Below, piece by piece: positions 1 through 6,871 of a stretch of DNA of 64,000 nt (position 1 is the stretch's first letter; each line of letters begins with the position of its first letter). Source of the stretch: Bordetella parapertussis (GTDB taxonomy: Bacteria > Bacteroidota > Bacteroidia > Chitinophagales > Chitinophagaceae); assembly GCA_943331005.2 (NCBI GenBank), contig CALQJX020000021.1:9574-73573 (forward strand), in the 5' to 3' direction. Under the pieces are notes generated by a model. The model saw only the letters and a list, made by a program, of their open reading frames with translations, did not search any database and was not told the origin of the DNA. The position numbers and the translations under genes were made by a program.

Positions 1-254
1 ACAGCTATGTAGCTACCTACCCTAACCCGGCCGGTAACGACCTGAACATTGTATGGGCACAAACCGAGCAGGGTACTGCAACGGTGATAGTGGCTGATAT
101 GATGGGCCGCACTGTATTGCAGACGGAAGTGGTAATGAATGAAGGCCAGGGTAAAACAACTATTGGTCTGAAAAACATTGCTGATGGTGTTTATACTATT
201 AAAATAAAGGGTACTGAAACGAATTATAGCGCCAGGTTGCTGGTGCAGCATTAA
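1..254 (+). CDS. C-terminal end of a T9SS type A cargo protein (partial)
   Basis: The reading frame enters from the left edge (first full codon at base 3) and ends at TAA 252-254; only the last 83 residues are present. They form a type A secretion-system-IX sorting domain: a YPNPAGNDL motif, a central MMGRTV turn, a GLKNIADGVYTIKI strand pair and a basic C-terminal strand ending in ARLLVQH. In Bacteroidota this domain sends the protein through the SprA translocon and is removed by PorU, both encoded in this window. The function of the missing N-terminal part cannot be known from here. A strong terminator follows 20 nt downstream, so the gene ends its transcription unit. Confidence 0.9.
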   Translation, partial: SYVATYPNPAGNDLNIVWAQTEQGTATVIVADMMGRTVLQTEVVMNEGQGKTTIGLKNIADGVYTIKIKGTETNYSARLLVQH

Positions 255-273
255 TCATACTTTTTTAGTTGAC

Positions 274-314
274 AACGGAAGCCATTTCATAAACTGAAAT
301 GGCTTCCGTTTTTT
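274..314 (+). terminator. Intrinsic terminator of the left-edge cargo gene
   Basis: A perfect 16-bp stem (274-289 with 295-310), loop TAAAC, followed by a short T run. It lies 20 nt after the stop codon. Confidence 0.9.
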
Positions 315-444
315 ATGCCTGTTTGTTTTTGCCGGGTGCGCTATGGCATTACACATAACATTCTGTGTGTTATTTGGAAATTGCGCACTTTTTAGAAAAA
401 TATTTTTTGCGGCACTTTTATTGACAATCAAAGAGTTGTGTAAT

Positions 445-462
445 AATTTTTGCGCAAAAATT
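445..462. repeat. 18-bp perfect palindrome centred on TTGCGCAA
   Basis: Bases 445-462 read AATTTTTGC followed by its exact reverse complement. The dyad is continuous without a loop, more like a protein-binding site than a terminator. No gene start lies nearby on either strand, so a regulatory role is only a guess. Confidence 0.6.
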
Positions 463-670
463 GCTCATTTTTTTCTCGCGGGAAATTCAGCATACGTAAC
501 AAATGCGAACCGACGCAATGTATAAGTGCCGATAAAAAACTGACAGGTTGCATAGGGTTTATTGAACCCAATAATGCACAAATGCCGTGCCACCGGGCCA
601 TGACAGCACCATAATGGCAGCGAAAGATATCCACATTTTTTATGGCAGATGTAGCATGCGGGGAGGAGGA

Positions 671-712
671 GAAAGAGAAAGAGAAAGAGAAAGAGAAAGA
701 GAAAGAGAAAGA
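671..712. repeat. GAAAGA hexanucleotide tandem repeat, 7 units
   Basis: Seven perfect head-to-tail GAAAGA units (42 bp) continue into degenerate purine-rich sequence up to about 726. The minus strand would encode Leu-Phe repeats, but the containing frame does not look like a real protein. A unit length divisible by three would not switch a reading frame. Confidence 0.9.
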
Positions 713-867
713 GGAAAAGGAAGAGAGCGGTGGGATGTAGACCCTGCCTGAAGGGTGACATGGGATGAGGTGTTTATTAATTATTGCTGTGAATTGGGCT
801 AAACTTTGCTATTTACAATGTAATACTAATTGATAGGATTTTGATGGGTTTATAGGGCTCTGTAAAA

Positions 868-898
868 CAAAAAAGCTCCACATTTATGTGAAGCTTTT
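868..898 (-). terminator. Terminator of tRNA-Asp
   Basis: On the minus strand a hairpin (AAAAGCT paired with AGCTTTT, inner CACA/TGTG stem, one internal mismatch) is followed by a T run. It begins 4 nt beyond the 3' end of the tRNA. Confidence 0.8.
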
Positions 899-902
899 CT
901 TG

Positions 903-976
903 CGGACCGGACGGGACTCGAACCCGCGACCTCCGCCGTGACAGGGCGGCATTCTAACCGACTGAACTACCGATCC
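903..976 (-). tRNA. tRNA-Asp (anticodon GTC)
   Basis: Read on the minus strand, the 7-bp acceptor stem GGATCGG pairs with CCGGTCC (one G-T wobble), and the anticodon stem CCGCC/GGCGG encloses loop CTGTCAC with anticodon GTC. The T arm has the GGTTCGAGTCC-type loop. The discriminator base is G, as expected for tRNA-Asp. The CCA end is not encoded (the genome reads CA after the discriminator), so it must be added by the tRNA nucleotidyltransferase. It has its own promoter and terminator, so it is a single-gene unit. Confidence 0.97.
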
Positions 977-991
977 TTTCAGTTGGGAGTG

Positions 992-1022
992 CAAATGTAG
1001 TAACGGTTTTCGGATTTTGAAA
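992..1022 (-). promoter_or_regulatory. Bacteroidota-type promoter of tRNA-Asp
   Basis: On the minus strand TACATTTG (992-999) fits the -7 consensus TAnnTTTG. A TTTC element 19 nt upstream fits the -33 box (consensus TTTG). The tRNA 5' end is 16 nt downstream of the -7 box. Confidence 0.75.
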
Positions 1023-1159
1023 CACTTTGCTGATATATTTTTACATTTTTTTACTTTTCATCTAAATCCACTCCTACAACTATGCCTGCAAAGCTGCTAC
1101 GGGCGCAGTTTTCAGGCTTTTATTGCACTAAAACATTTACCTTCATCGCACACAAAATA

Positions 1160-2716
1160 ATGCACCTCCTGATGTCTGTTTTTCGTCACATACAGCATAT
1201 AGTTCATACCATACTGCTGCTATGCACTATAGGGTGCAGCAATGCCCCTGAAGAGCTACCAAAATATGACCGCGATTTCTGCGCTCAGATACATTTTGAC
1301 AAACAAGGAGGCCTTACAGATGAATTAAAGCCGCTACGCGACAGTATGAGCCGCAAAACGGGTATTTATGTGCTGGAAGAAGGTGAGGGTGCCATGATAG
1401 CCCGTGCGTGGCTGTGTGAGCATGCGGAACAAACGATAGATGTGCAATACTTCATCTTTGCGACCGACAATGTGGGGCTGATAGGTTGCGACTACCTGGT
1501 GCGGGCGGCAGACAGGGGTGTGAAAGTGCGTATACTGATAGACGACATACTGGTGAACGCACGTACAGAAGATATACTGACACTGGATGCGCACAAGAAC
1601 ATAGACATACGCATATACAATCCGGGCATCAATCTGGGCAAGAATATTGCGGGCAAGCTTAAGAAACTCGCGACCGACTACAGAGACGCCAACCAGCGGA
1701 TGCACAACAAAACATTTACGGTGGATAGCAAGGTGGTGATAACGGGTGGCCGCAACATAGCAGATGAGTATTTTGATTATGACCACGAATTCAACTTCCG
1801 GGACAGGGATGTGCTGCTGCTGGGCAAGATAACTGATACAGTGCAGCACTCGTTCAATGATTTCTGGAATAACAGCATAAGTGTACCTGTAACTAAGCTG
1901 GTGGCCGCACCAGGGGTAGATGTGGGCGCAGCAGACCGATTTAACAGATTGCACCAGTATGCCTGCAACCCGGCCAACTACTGGCCGCAGGTGCGGGAAC
2001 GGGTGCGTAAAATACCGGAAGCATTCAGGGACATACAACGATCGGGGAAGCTGGTATGGACAGACAGCATCACCTTTGTATCTGACATACCAGGCAAGAA
2101 CACTATCGGGGGAATGCACGGTGGCGGCAACACTACCGCTGCACTAACCGCACTGGTGAACAGTGCGACACGCAGTATAGATATACAGTCGCCCTACCTG
2201 GTGCTGACAAGGGAAGGTATAACACTGTTCAAAGATGCAGTGAAGCGGGGTGTGCGGGTGCGTATACTGACGAACAGTCTGGCATCGAACGACAATCTGC
2301 AATCGTTTGCAGGGTACCAGACCATTCGCAAAGAACTGCTGGAAGCGGGTATACATATCTATGAGTTCAGACCGGATGCAAAGGAGCGTTACCGGATAAT
2401 GACGGGCGCACTGCAGCAGAAGATGAACTACTCACCTATCTTCGGGCTGCATGCCAAAACAATGGTAATAGACGACCATATAACAGAGATAGGCACCTTT
2501 AATCTGGACCCAAGAAGCGCCAACCTGAACACAGAGTGCGTGACAATAATAAGATCTGCTGCAGTAGCCGCATCTGTTCTGCAGGGAATGGAAGAAGAAC
2601 TGAAGCCGGAGAACGCATGGGAGACCACCCTATCCTTTAACCCGGATGGCGAAGCCACTACCAGCAGGCGCCTGAAGACATGGCCACTGAAGGCACTGCC
2701 CAAGAACATACTTTAA
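1160..2716 (+). CDS. Phospholipase D family protein, probable lipoprotein
   Basis: This two-domain PLD-superfamily enzyme carries both HxKx4D motifs: HNKTFTVD near residue 182 and HAKTMVID near residue 431, each followed by the usual Gly-Asn-rich strand (GGRNIADE, GTFNLDPRSAN). The family includes cardiolipin synthases and phospholipases acting on phosphodiesters through a His nucleophile. The frame is open from 1082, but the ATG at 1160 (or 1172) is preferred: it puts a hydrophobic stretch and a cysteine (LLCTIGC) where a lipoprotein signal belongs. The lipobox is imperfect, with Thr at -3, so a plain secreted form is possible. It stands alone between tRNA-Asp and a convergent regulator gene. 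Substrate cannot be told; a cardiolipin synthase-like or lipid-processing role is inference. Confidence 0.85.
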   Translation: MHLLMSVFRHIQHIVHTILLLCTIGCSNAPEELPKYDRDFCAQIHFDKQGGLTDELKPLRDSMSRKTGIYVLEEGEGAMIARAWLCEHAEQTIDVQYFIFATDNVGLIGCDYLVRAADRGVKVRILIDDILVNARTEDILTLDAHKNIDIRIYNPGINLGKNIAGKLKKLATDYRDANQRMHNKTFTVDSKVVITGGRNIADEYFDYDHEFNFRDRDVLLLGKITDTVQHSFNDFWNNSISVPVTKLVAAPGVDVGAADRFNRLHQYACNPANYWPQVRERVRKIPEAFRDIQRSGKLVWTDSITFVSDIPGKNTIGGMHGGGNTTAALTALVNSATRSIDIQSPYLVLTREGITLFKDAVKRGVRVRILTNSLASNDNLQSFAGYQTIRKELLEAGIHIYEFRPDAKERYRIMTGALQQKMNYSPIFGLHAKTMVIDDHITEIGTFNLDPRSANLNTECVTIIRSAAVAASVLQGMEEELKPENAWETTLSFNPDGEATTSRRLKTWPLKALPKNIL

Positions 2717-2720
2717 TGCC

Positions 2721-2755
2721 GAAGGCCTTGCTACAATAAATGCGGCAAGGCCTTC
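2721..2755. terminator. Hairpin between convergent genes
   Basis: An 11-bp perfect stem GAAGGCCTTGC (2721-2731 with 2745-2755) around a 13-nt loop, between the two convergent stop codons. There is no clear T run on either side, so termination strength is uncertain. Confidence 0.55.
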
Positions 2756-2778
2756 TGTAATAATAGCTACCGGAAGTA

Positions 2779-3987
2779 CTACCTGTTGAAAATGGTGCAC
2801 CTCATCTGGAACTGTATGTAATCGCGATCGATGTATTTGTCGCTGAGGTTGATGACACCATTGATGCCCTTGCGGTAAGAAACACCGGCACGTACCCGTT
2901 GCGTAAGTGCGTATTCTGTTTTGCCTACAAAACCCACATCGAAGGTAGGTGCTACCTGCAGGTTGCCGCGATCGACCTCGGAAGTAGCAGGCCTGTTATC
3001 TATCAGCATTTTCTGGAAGTCGGGACCCAGACCTACGGACATACGCTTCATGATCTTGTAACCGATGCTGGGCGTTATCTGCGCATAGTAGAGGTTGTAA
3101 GAAACATCTTTCATTTTGGCAACGCCTGTAGGAGAAGTGGTAACAGGCGTTTTATCGGTATTGGTAACAGAGGTGGTCTTTGAAGCAGATGCAGGTTTGG
3201 CAGCAGTGGCTCCTGTACCGGCACCGGGCATAGAGGCATCGCCATAATCCATGTACATTGTCTGCTGTGTATTGTCGCTGGTAGCGAATGCTATATCGCT
3301 TTCCACATATACCTTGTCATTGATCATTTTGCGCACAGTAGCACCAGCCATGTAGCCACTATTGCGATTGCCCTGACATACACCACCCATCACTATTACA
3401 GAGAGGTTCATTGGTTTTTTCATAGCATGCACTTCCTGCCTGAAGGTGTGCAGGGGATGCTGATCTGCGATTTCTTTTTTGCGAGCCGGCAAAATGGTTT
3501 TTGCAGGGGTAGCTGCCGCAACAACCACTTCGTTTTTAGGTTGTACCTTATCGGGGATAACGTTATTTAATTTTATGCCAAAAGCCGAAGCAACGGGTTG
3601 CTGTACCGGCCTGATGATGCTTTTAGTTTTCTTAGCCTGTTTCTGAGGCATTGCTGTAGCAGGCTGCGGTGTATAGGGAATCATGGCGATGGACTGCGCC
3701 ACCACCTCGCGAGGCTGCCATTTGCCCACATTTGCATAACCTGCATTAGCATTTCCGGTTGCGGGTATACCCATCTTCAGCAAAGAGGTAATACCCAATG
3801 CCAGCGCTACAGAAGCCGCCATACCAGCTGCGGGCATCCATAACCACATGAGCATACTGCGCTTTTTCGCACGGCCATCCATTTGCTCTGCAAGCCGATC
3901 CCAGCTATGGGGGTTGTAAGCAAAGTCGTTCTGCTCAAACTTCTGTCTGACCAGTTCGTCAAATTCTCTTGGCTTCATACGTAACAT
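2779..3987 (-). CDS. Membrane partner of ECF sigma factor with barrel-like C-terminus
   Basis: A 402-residue protein whose start overlaps the end of the sigma-factor gene by 29 bp, so the two are probably cotranslated. Residues 1-40 are charged and soluble, with a WDRLAEQMD motif seen in short cytoplasmic anti-sigma-like regions. Residues about 43-65 form one strongly hydrophobic segment. Then follows a Pro/Thr/Ala-rich linker to about residue 190. The C-terminal 200 residues alternate like outer-membrane beta strands and end in an aromatic-containing strand (IQFQMRCTIFNR). The position next to a sigma factor suggests an anti-sigma or sensor role; the barrel reading is by eye. No classical zinc anti-sigma motif is visible. 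ATG at 3978 (Met4) is an alternative start. Confidence 0.7.
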   Translation of the reverse strand: MLRMKPREFDELVRQKFEQNDFAYNPHSWDRLAEQMDGRAKKRSMLMWLWMPAAGMAASVALALGITSLLKMGIPATGNANAGYANVGKWQPREVVAQSIAMIPYTPQPATAMPQKQAKKTKSIIRPVQQPVASAFGIKLNNVIPDKVQPKNEVVVAAATPAKTILPARKKEIADQHPLHTFRQEVHAMKKPMNLSVIVMGGVCQGNRNSGYMAGATVRKMINDKVYVESDIAFATSDNTQQTMYMDYGDASMPGAGTGATAAKPASASKTTSVTNTDKTPVTTSPTGVAKMKDVSYNLYYAQITPSIGYKIMKRMSVGLGPDFQKMLIDNRPATSEVDRGNLQVAPTFDVGFVGKTEYALTQRVRAGVSYRKGINGVINLSDKYIDRDYIQFQMRCTIFNR

Positions 3988-4540
3988 TGTTTTGTTCTGT
4001 TTTCATGACCTTTTTCTGCAGCAGGTTTCTTGCCTGATGCAAATGCCAGTGCGAGGTCCCTTCGCTTATTTCCAGCTGTTCACTTATTTCTTTATGATTG
4101 AACCCATCAAAGACAAACAGGTTAAAAACCGTGCGTGTCATTGTGGGTAGCGACTGTATCATTCTGACCATGTCATTGAATTCGACGCGTTCCATACCTG
4201 TGTTGGTTACAGAAAGATTGGTCTCTTCTGCGGGTATGGCGCGAACGTGCATTACCATTTCTTCTTTGAGCGCATGACTGCGGAGGTAGTCGAGGCAGGT
4301 ATTGATAACAATACGCCTCATCCAACCTTCAAATGAACCAGCATTTTTAAAATTATCTACCTGCGTGAACACTTTAAGAAAACCATCATTGAGTAGTTGT
4401 TCCGCATCCTGCATATCCTTAGCGTAACGGGCGCAAACCTTTAAAAATGCACTGTAATACATTTTGTAGAGGTGCTCCTGTACCGCCCGGCTTTTTTGCC
4501 GGCACCCTGCTATTATTTCCTGTTCAGAATATGCGGGCAT
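3959..4540 (-). CDS. ECF-type RNA polymerase sigma factor
   Basis: This 193-residue sigma-70 family protein has the group 4 (ECF) layout. Region 2 lies at about residues 20-90 (DAEQLLNDGFLKVF, then FEGWMRRIVINTCLDYLR) and region 4 at about 130-175 (LPTMTRTVFNLFVFDGF, then HKEISEQLEISEGTSHWHL, the -35-recognising helix-turn-helix). Region 3 is absent, as usual for ECF factors. It directs RNA polymerase to a small regulon, probably under control of the overlapping downstream membrane protein. A near-consensus box, TACTATTG on the minus strand (4560-4567), lies 19 nt upstream of the start and may be its promoter. The stimulus and targets cannot be read from the sequence. Confidence 0.93.
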   Translation of the reverse strand: MPAYSEQEIIAGCRQKSRAVQEHLYKMYYSAFLKVCARYAKDMQDAEQLLNDGFLKVFTQVDNFKNAGSFEGWMRRIVINTCLDYLRSHALKEEMVMHVRAIPAEETNLSVTNTGMERVEFNDMVRMIQSLPTMTRTVFNLFVFDGFNHKEISEQLEISEGTSHWHLHQARNLLQKKVMKTEQNNVTYEAKRI

Positions 4541-4838
4541 AAGGTGGTCTTAGGTTTTACAATAGTAATTTACTTCTTTTAGATCATATCGTCCGTTTTT
4601 ATTGGTGCATCCTCACACCTTTTTCATTAGAGATGGTGGTTTACAGGGGCTGTTGGCCTTTGATTCATAGGTTTTGAATAATTCAACTAAAATATTTTAT
4701 CCTCAAAATATGATCTGATATGAGCGACGTTACTGCAATTGAAAAAGGGCCCTTTTTGCTATTGAAACTAACCACTCAACTATATAGACGCAAAACCATG
4801 CCAAAACCTTGGGTTCTGATGTATATTTTTTATTAAAA
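4541..4838. other. Intergenic region with a 16-bp palindrome
   Basis: No gene was seen. The stretch is AT-rich and holds the upstream region of the sigma factor and one perfect palindrome, AAAAAGGGCCCTTTTT at 4742-4757. The dyad has no loop, so it is more likely a binding site, or chance, than a terminator. Confidence 0.5.
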
Positions 4839-4867
4839 TAAAAAAAACAATACCCCTGAGGGTTATT
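4839..4867 (-). terminator. Terminator of the lpxR-like gene
   Basis: On the minus strand AATA-A-CCC, loop TCA, GGG-G-TATT forms a short imperfect hairpin followed by eight T residues. It starts 30 nt after the stop codon. Confidence 0.6.
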
Positions 4868-4896
4868 TGCGACAGAAGAAAGCAGACTAAAAGGAA

Positions 4897-5856
4897 TCAG
4901 AAACCGACCACGAACTGCACACCACCAAACCGATGGCTCTCGCCGGTGGAAAACTCCTTTGACAATGTGGCCACAAAATATTCGAGATAGACACTACGCC
5001 ACGCCAGCACAAAGCCATAGCGGTTGCGCAAAACAGGGCGGACAACATGAGTCTCTGTTACGACATAGGGTGAATACCGGTTGAACACCCCACCCTGCAA
5101 AGTGGCATCGTAGCCAGGCAGGTAAATGCCAGGGTGCTCGTAAATGAATAGCTGAGGCATCCCTTTACGGCGGCGCTCATCGGTAAAGGGAGACAGGAAA
5201 TAACCCACCATAATAGTACCATCTACCCCTACCCCGCAATTGAGCGAACCCAGATTGACATTGGCGCCACCGGAAACAGAAAGGAAACGACCGGCACGCA
5301 GCACTTCTTTCTCGTAGGCTGCATTGTAGTTGATCGCCACATCGTTGCGGATCTGATGGAGCCAACCATGTGGCGCATAATTGCCCAGAAACTTATGAAC
5401 GGACATCTGTATATCTCCGGCAAAGGCAGCACTGCCGATAACACCCGCATTAACGGAAGTATAGAAACGCTGACGATTGACGGTATCTATGGCAAGAGCG
5501 AAAGTTTTGAGCAGGGTGACGCCGGCATAAGGACGATCGCCATAAAGGATACTATTTTCACTTACACTATTGGGCGTATACCCATTGTGCTGAATACCGA
5601 CCCCATAGCGGGTATAGCTAAAAGGAGGCGTATAAAGCAACTTGTTGGTAATGAGTCTTCTGAAAGCAGGTGAAACCACTTCTATATCAAGCCCCTGTGT
5701 GTAATACCGATCTGAAGCGGTGAAGAAATCGTTTTCGTAACTAACCCTTGCATAGCCGCCAACTGCTATATTTTTGTAGGCAGGGGCTGTATTTACAGCC
5801 TGTGCGTTGCAACAAAAGGGCAGTAACAGCAAGATAAATAGTTGTTTCAATTTCAT
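4897..5856 (-). CDS. lpxR: LpxR-type lipid A deacylase, outer membrane
   Basis: A 319-residue protein with a signal peptide ending in CNA-Q and the hallmarks of the LpxR (DUF2219) beta-barrel family. It has an early YENDFF motif followed by DRYYTQG, a central YGDRPYAG motif, and a VHKFLGN...PHGWLHQ segment that carries the conserved histidine. In LpxR of enteric bacteria, the Asn-Asp pair, a Thr and this His bind calcium and remove the 3'-acyloxyacyl chain of lipid A. All these residues seem to be present, so activity is plausible. The length matches the family. The gene is divergent from the kinase gene at 5996 and has its own terminator. TATATTTA (minus, 5873-5880) is a possible weak promoter. 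Confidence 0.88.
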   Translation of the reverse strand: MKLKQLFILLLLPFCCNAQAVNTAPAYKNIAVGGYARVSYENDFFTASDRYYTQGLDIEVVSPAFRRLITNKLLYTPPFSYTRYGVGIQHNGYTPNSVSENSILYGDRPYAGVTLLKTFALAIDTVNRQRFYTSVNAGVIGSAAFAGDIQMSVHKFLGNYAPHGWLHQIRNDVAINYNAAYEKEVLRAGRFLSVSGGANVNLGSLNCGVGVDGTIMVGYFLSPFTDERRRKGMPQLFIYEHPGIYLPGYDATLQGGVFNRYSPYVVTETHVVRPVLRNRYGFVLAWRSVYLEYFVATLSKEFSTGESHRFGGVQFVVGF

Positions 5857-5995
5857 GAGGAGTAGCGTGTATTAAATATACAAAAAGGGAACAAGACATT
5901 TGCATGGGTCATGTGCTTATCATTTGTTTTAAGGATAACATATGCATTAGGATTTTTCTTAAATAAAATGCATATTTGTGACTTAATACTATCCT

Positions 5996-6847
5996 ATGCC
6001 TTCCATCCTCGTAGCCGAAAGCGGATCGACCAAGACCGACTGGTGCCTGCTGAAAAAAGGCAGCAAGCCTGCCCACTTCAAAACACAGGGCATAAACCCC
6101 TACATACAGAACAGCGAAGCTATAACAGCCATGCTGCAGTCAGAACTGCCGGTAACAGAACTGAAGAAAGCGCCTGATGCTATTTTCTACTACGGAGCAG
6201 GAGCAAGTGCTGCAGACAAGCAGAAACAGCTGCAGCAAGTGTTGCAAAAACACTTCGGGGTGAAGAAGGTAAAAGTGCAGGGTGACCTGCTGGCTGCAGC
6301 TCAGTCTTTGTGCGGCACAAACAAGGGGATAGTATCTATACTTGGAACAGGCAGCGCATCGTGTTACTATAACGGCAGCAAAATAGCAGACCGTATGCCA
6401 TCGCTGGGCTATCTGGCAGGCGATGAAGGCAGCGGCAATTACATAGGAAAACGAATACTGCAGTACTATGCTTACGGCACTTTTGATGCTGAACTAAAAA
6501 CAGGTTTTGAGCTACGCTTCGGTAAGGATATCAATGCTATTATCAGTGAATTATACAGTGCTCCTTACCCTAACCGTTATCTTGCATCTTTCGTGCCTTT
6601 TATAGCTGATATGCGCGGGCACTACATGGCAGAGAACATCATAGAAGACTGTATCAATGATTTCTTTCACCACAACATACTGAAGTACAGACAGAGCTGG
6701 AACCTGCCACTCTACTTTACCGGATCTGTGGCATTTGCCTTTAAAGATGTGATAGAGCACCTATGCGACCAGTATGAACTGGAGCTAGGCAAGGTTGTAC
6801 AGAGCCCCATGGAGGGTCTGATAAAGTTTTACAAAACTATGCTGTAA
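5996..6847 (+). CDS. BadF/BadG-family ATPase, N-acetylglucosamine kinase-like
   Basis: A 283-residue protein of the ASKHA (actin/hexokinase) fold. The N-terminal phosphate-1 loop reads ESGSTKTDW, the phosphate-2 region reads LGTGSASC at about residue 119, and GDEGSGNYIG follows near residue 140. These are the motifs of the BadF/BadG/BcrA ATPase family, which includes eukaryotic-type GlcNAc kinases. In Bacteroidota, short members like this are usually annotated as N-acetylglucosamine kinases that could recycle cell-wall amino sugars. There is no iron-sulfur activase cysteine motif, so a dehydratase activator is unlikely. The sugar specificity is inferred. ATG 5996 follows CATATTTG, which is one base off the promoter consensus. 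Confidence 0.8.
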   Translation: MPSILVAESGSTKTDWCLLKKGSKPAHFKTQGINPYIQNSEAITAMLQSELPVTELKKAPDAIFYYGAGASAADKQKQLQQVLQKHFGVKKVKVQGDLLAAAQSLCGTNKGIVSILGTGSASCYYNGSKIADRMPSLGYLAGDEGSGNYIGKRILQYYAYGTFDAELKTGFELRFGKDINAIISELYSAPYPNRYLASFVPFIADMRGHYMAENIIEDCINDFFHHNILKYRQSWNLPLYFTGSVAFAFKDVIEHLCDQYELELGKVVQSPMEGLIKFYKTML

Positions 6848-6871
6848 TGGCTGCCCGTAAATTTCAATAAT

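Larger units (their letters stand above)
317..867. other. Non-coding AT-rich stretch with palindrome and microsatellite
   Basis: No credible gene was seen on either strand; the short open frames here have no recognisable protein character. The stretch holds two copies of GCACTTTT (384-391, 412-419), an 18-bp perfect palindrome at 445-462, and seven tandem GAAAGA units at 671-712. It separates the left-edge cargo gene from the tRNA-Asp terminator on the other strand. Confidence 0.7.

Noticed and set aside
343..525. Plus-strand 60-codon open frame
   Set aside because: Composition is random-like, it contains the palindrome at 445-462, and no promoter or family likeness is visible.
465..761. Minus-strand open frame of 98 codons with a Leu-Phe repeat
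   Set aside because: The Leu-Phe run only reflects the GAAAGA microsatellite. The rest has no protein-like character, and no start signal supports it.
1082..1159. Upstream extension of the phospholipase D gene
   Set aside because: The extra 26 residues would bury the lipoprotein signal; ATG 1160 gives a normal signal.
1334..2119. Long minus-strand open frame opposite the phospholipase D gene
   Set aside because: It mirrors the codon pattern of the real gene on the plus strand, which has clear catalytic motifs.
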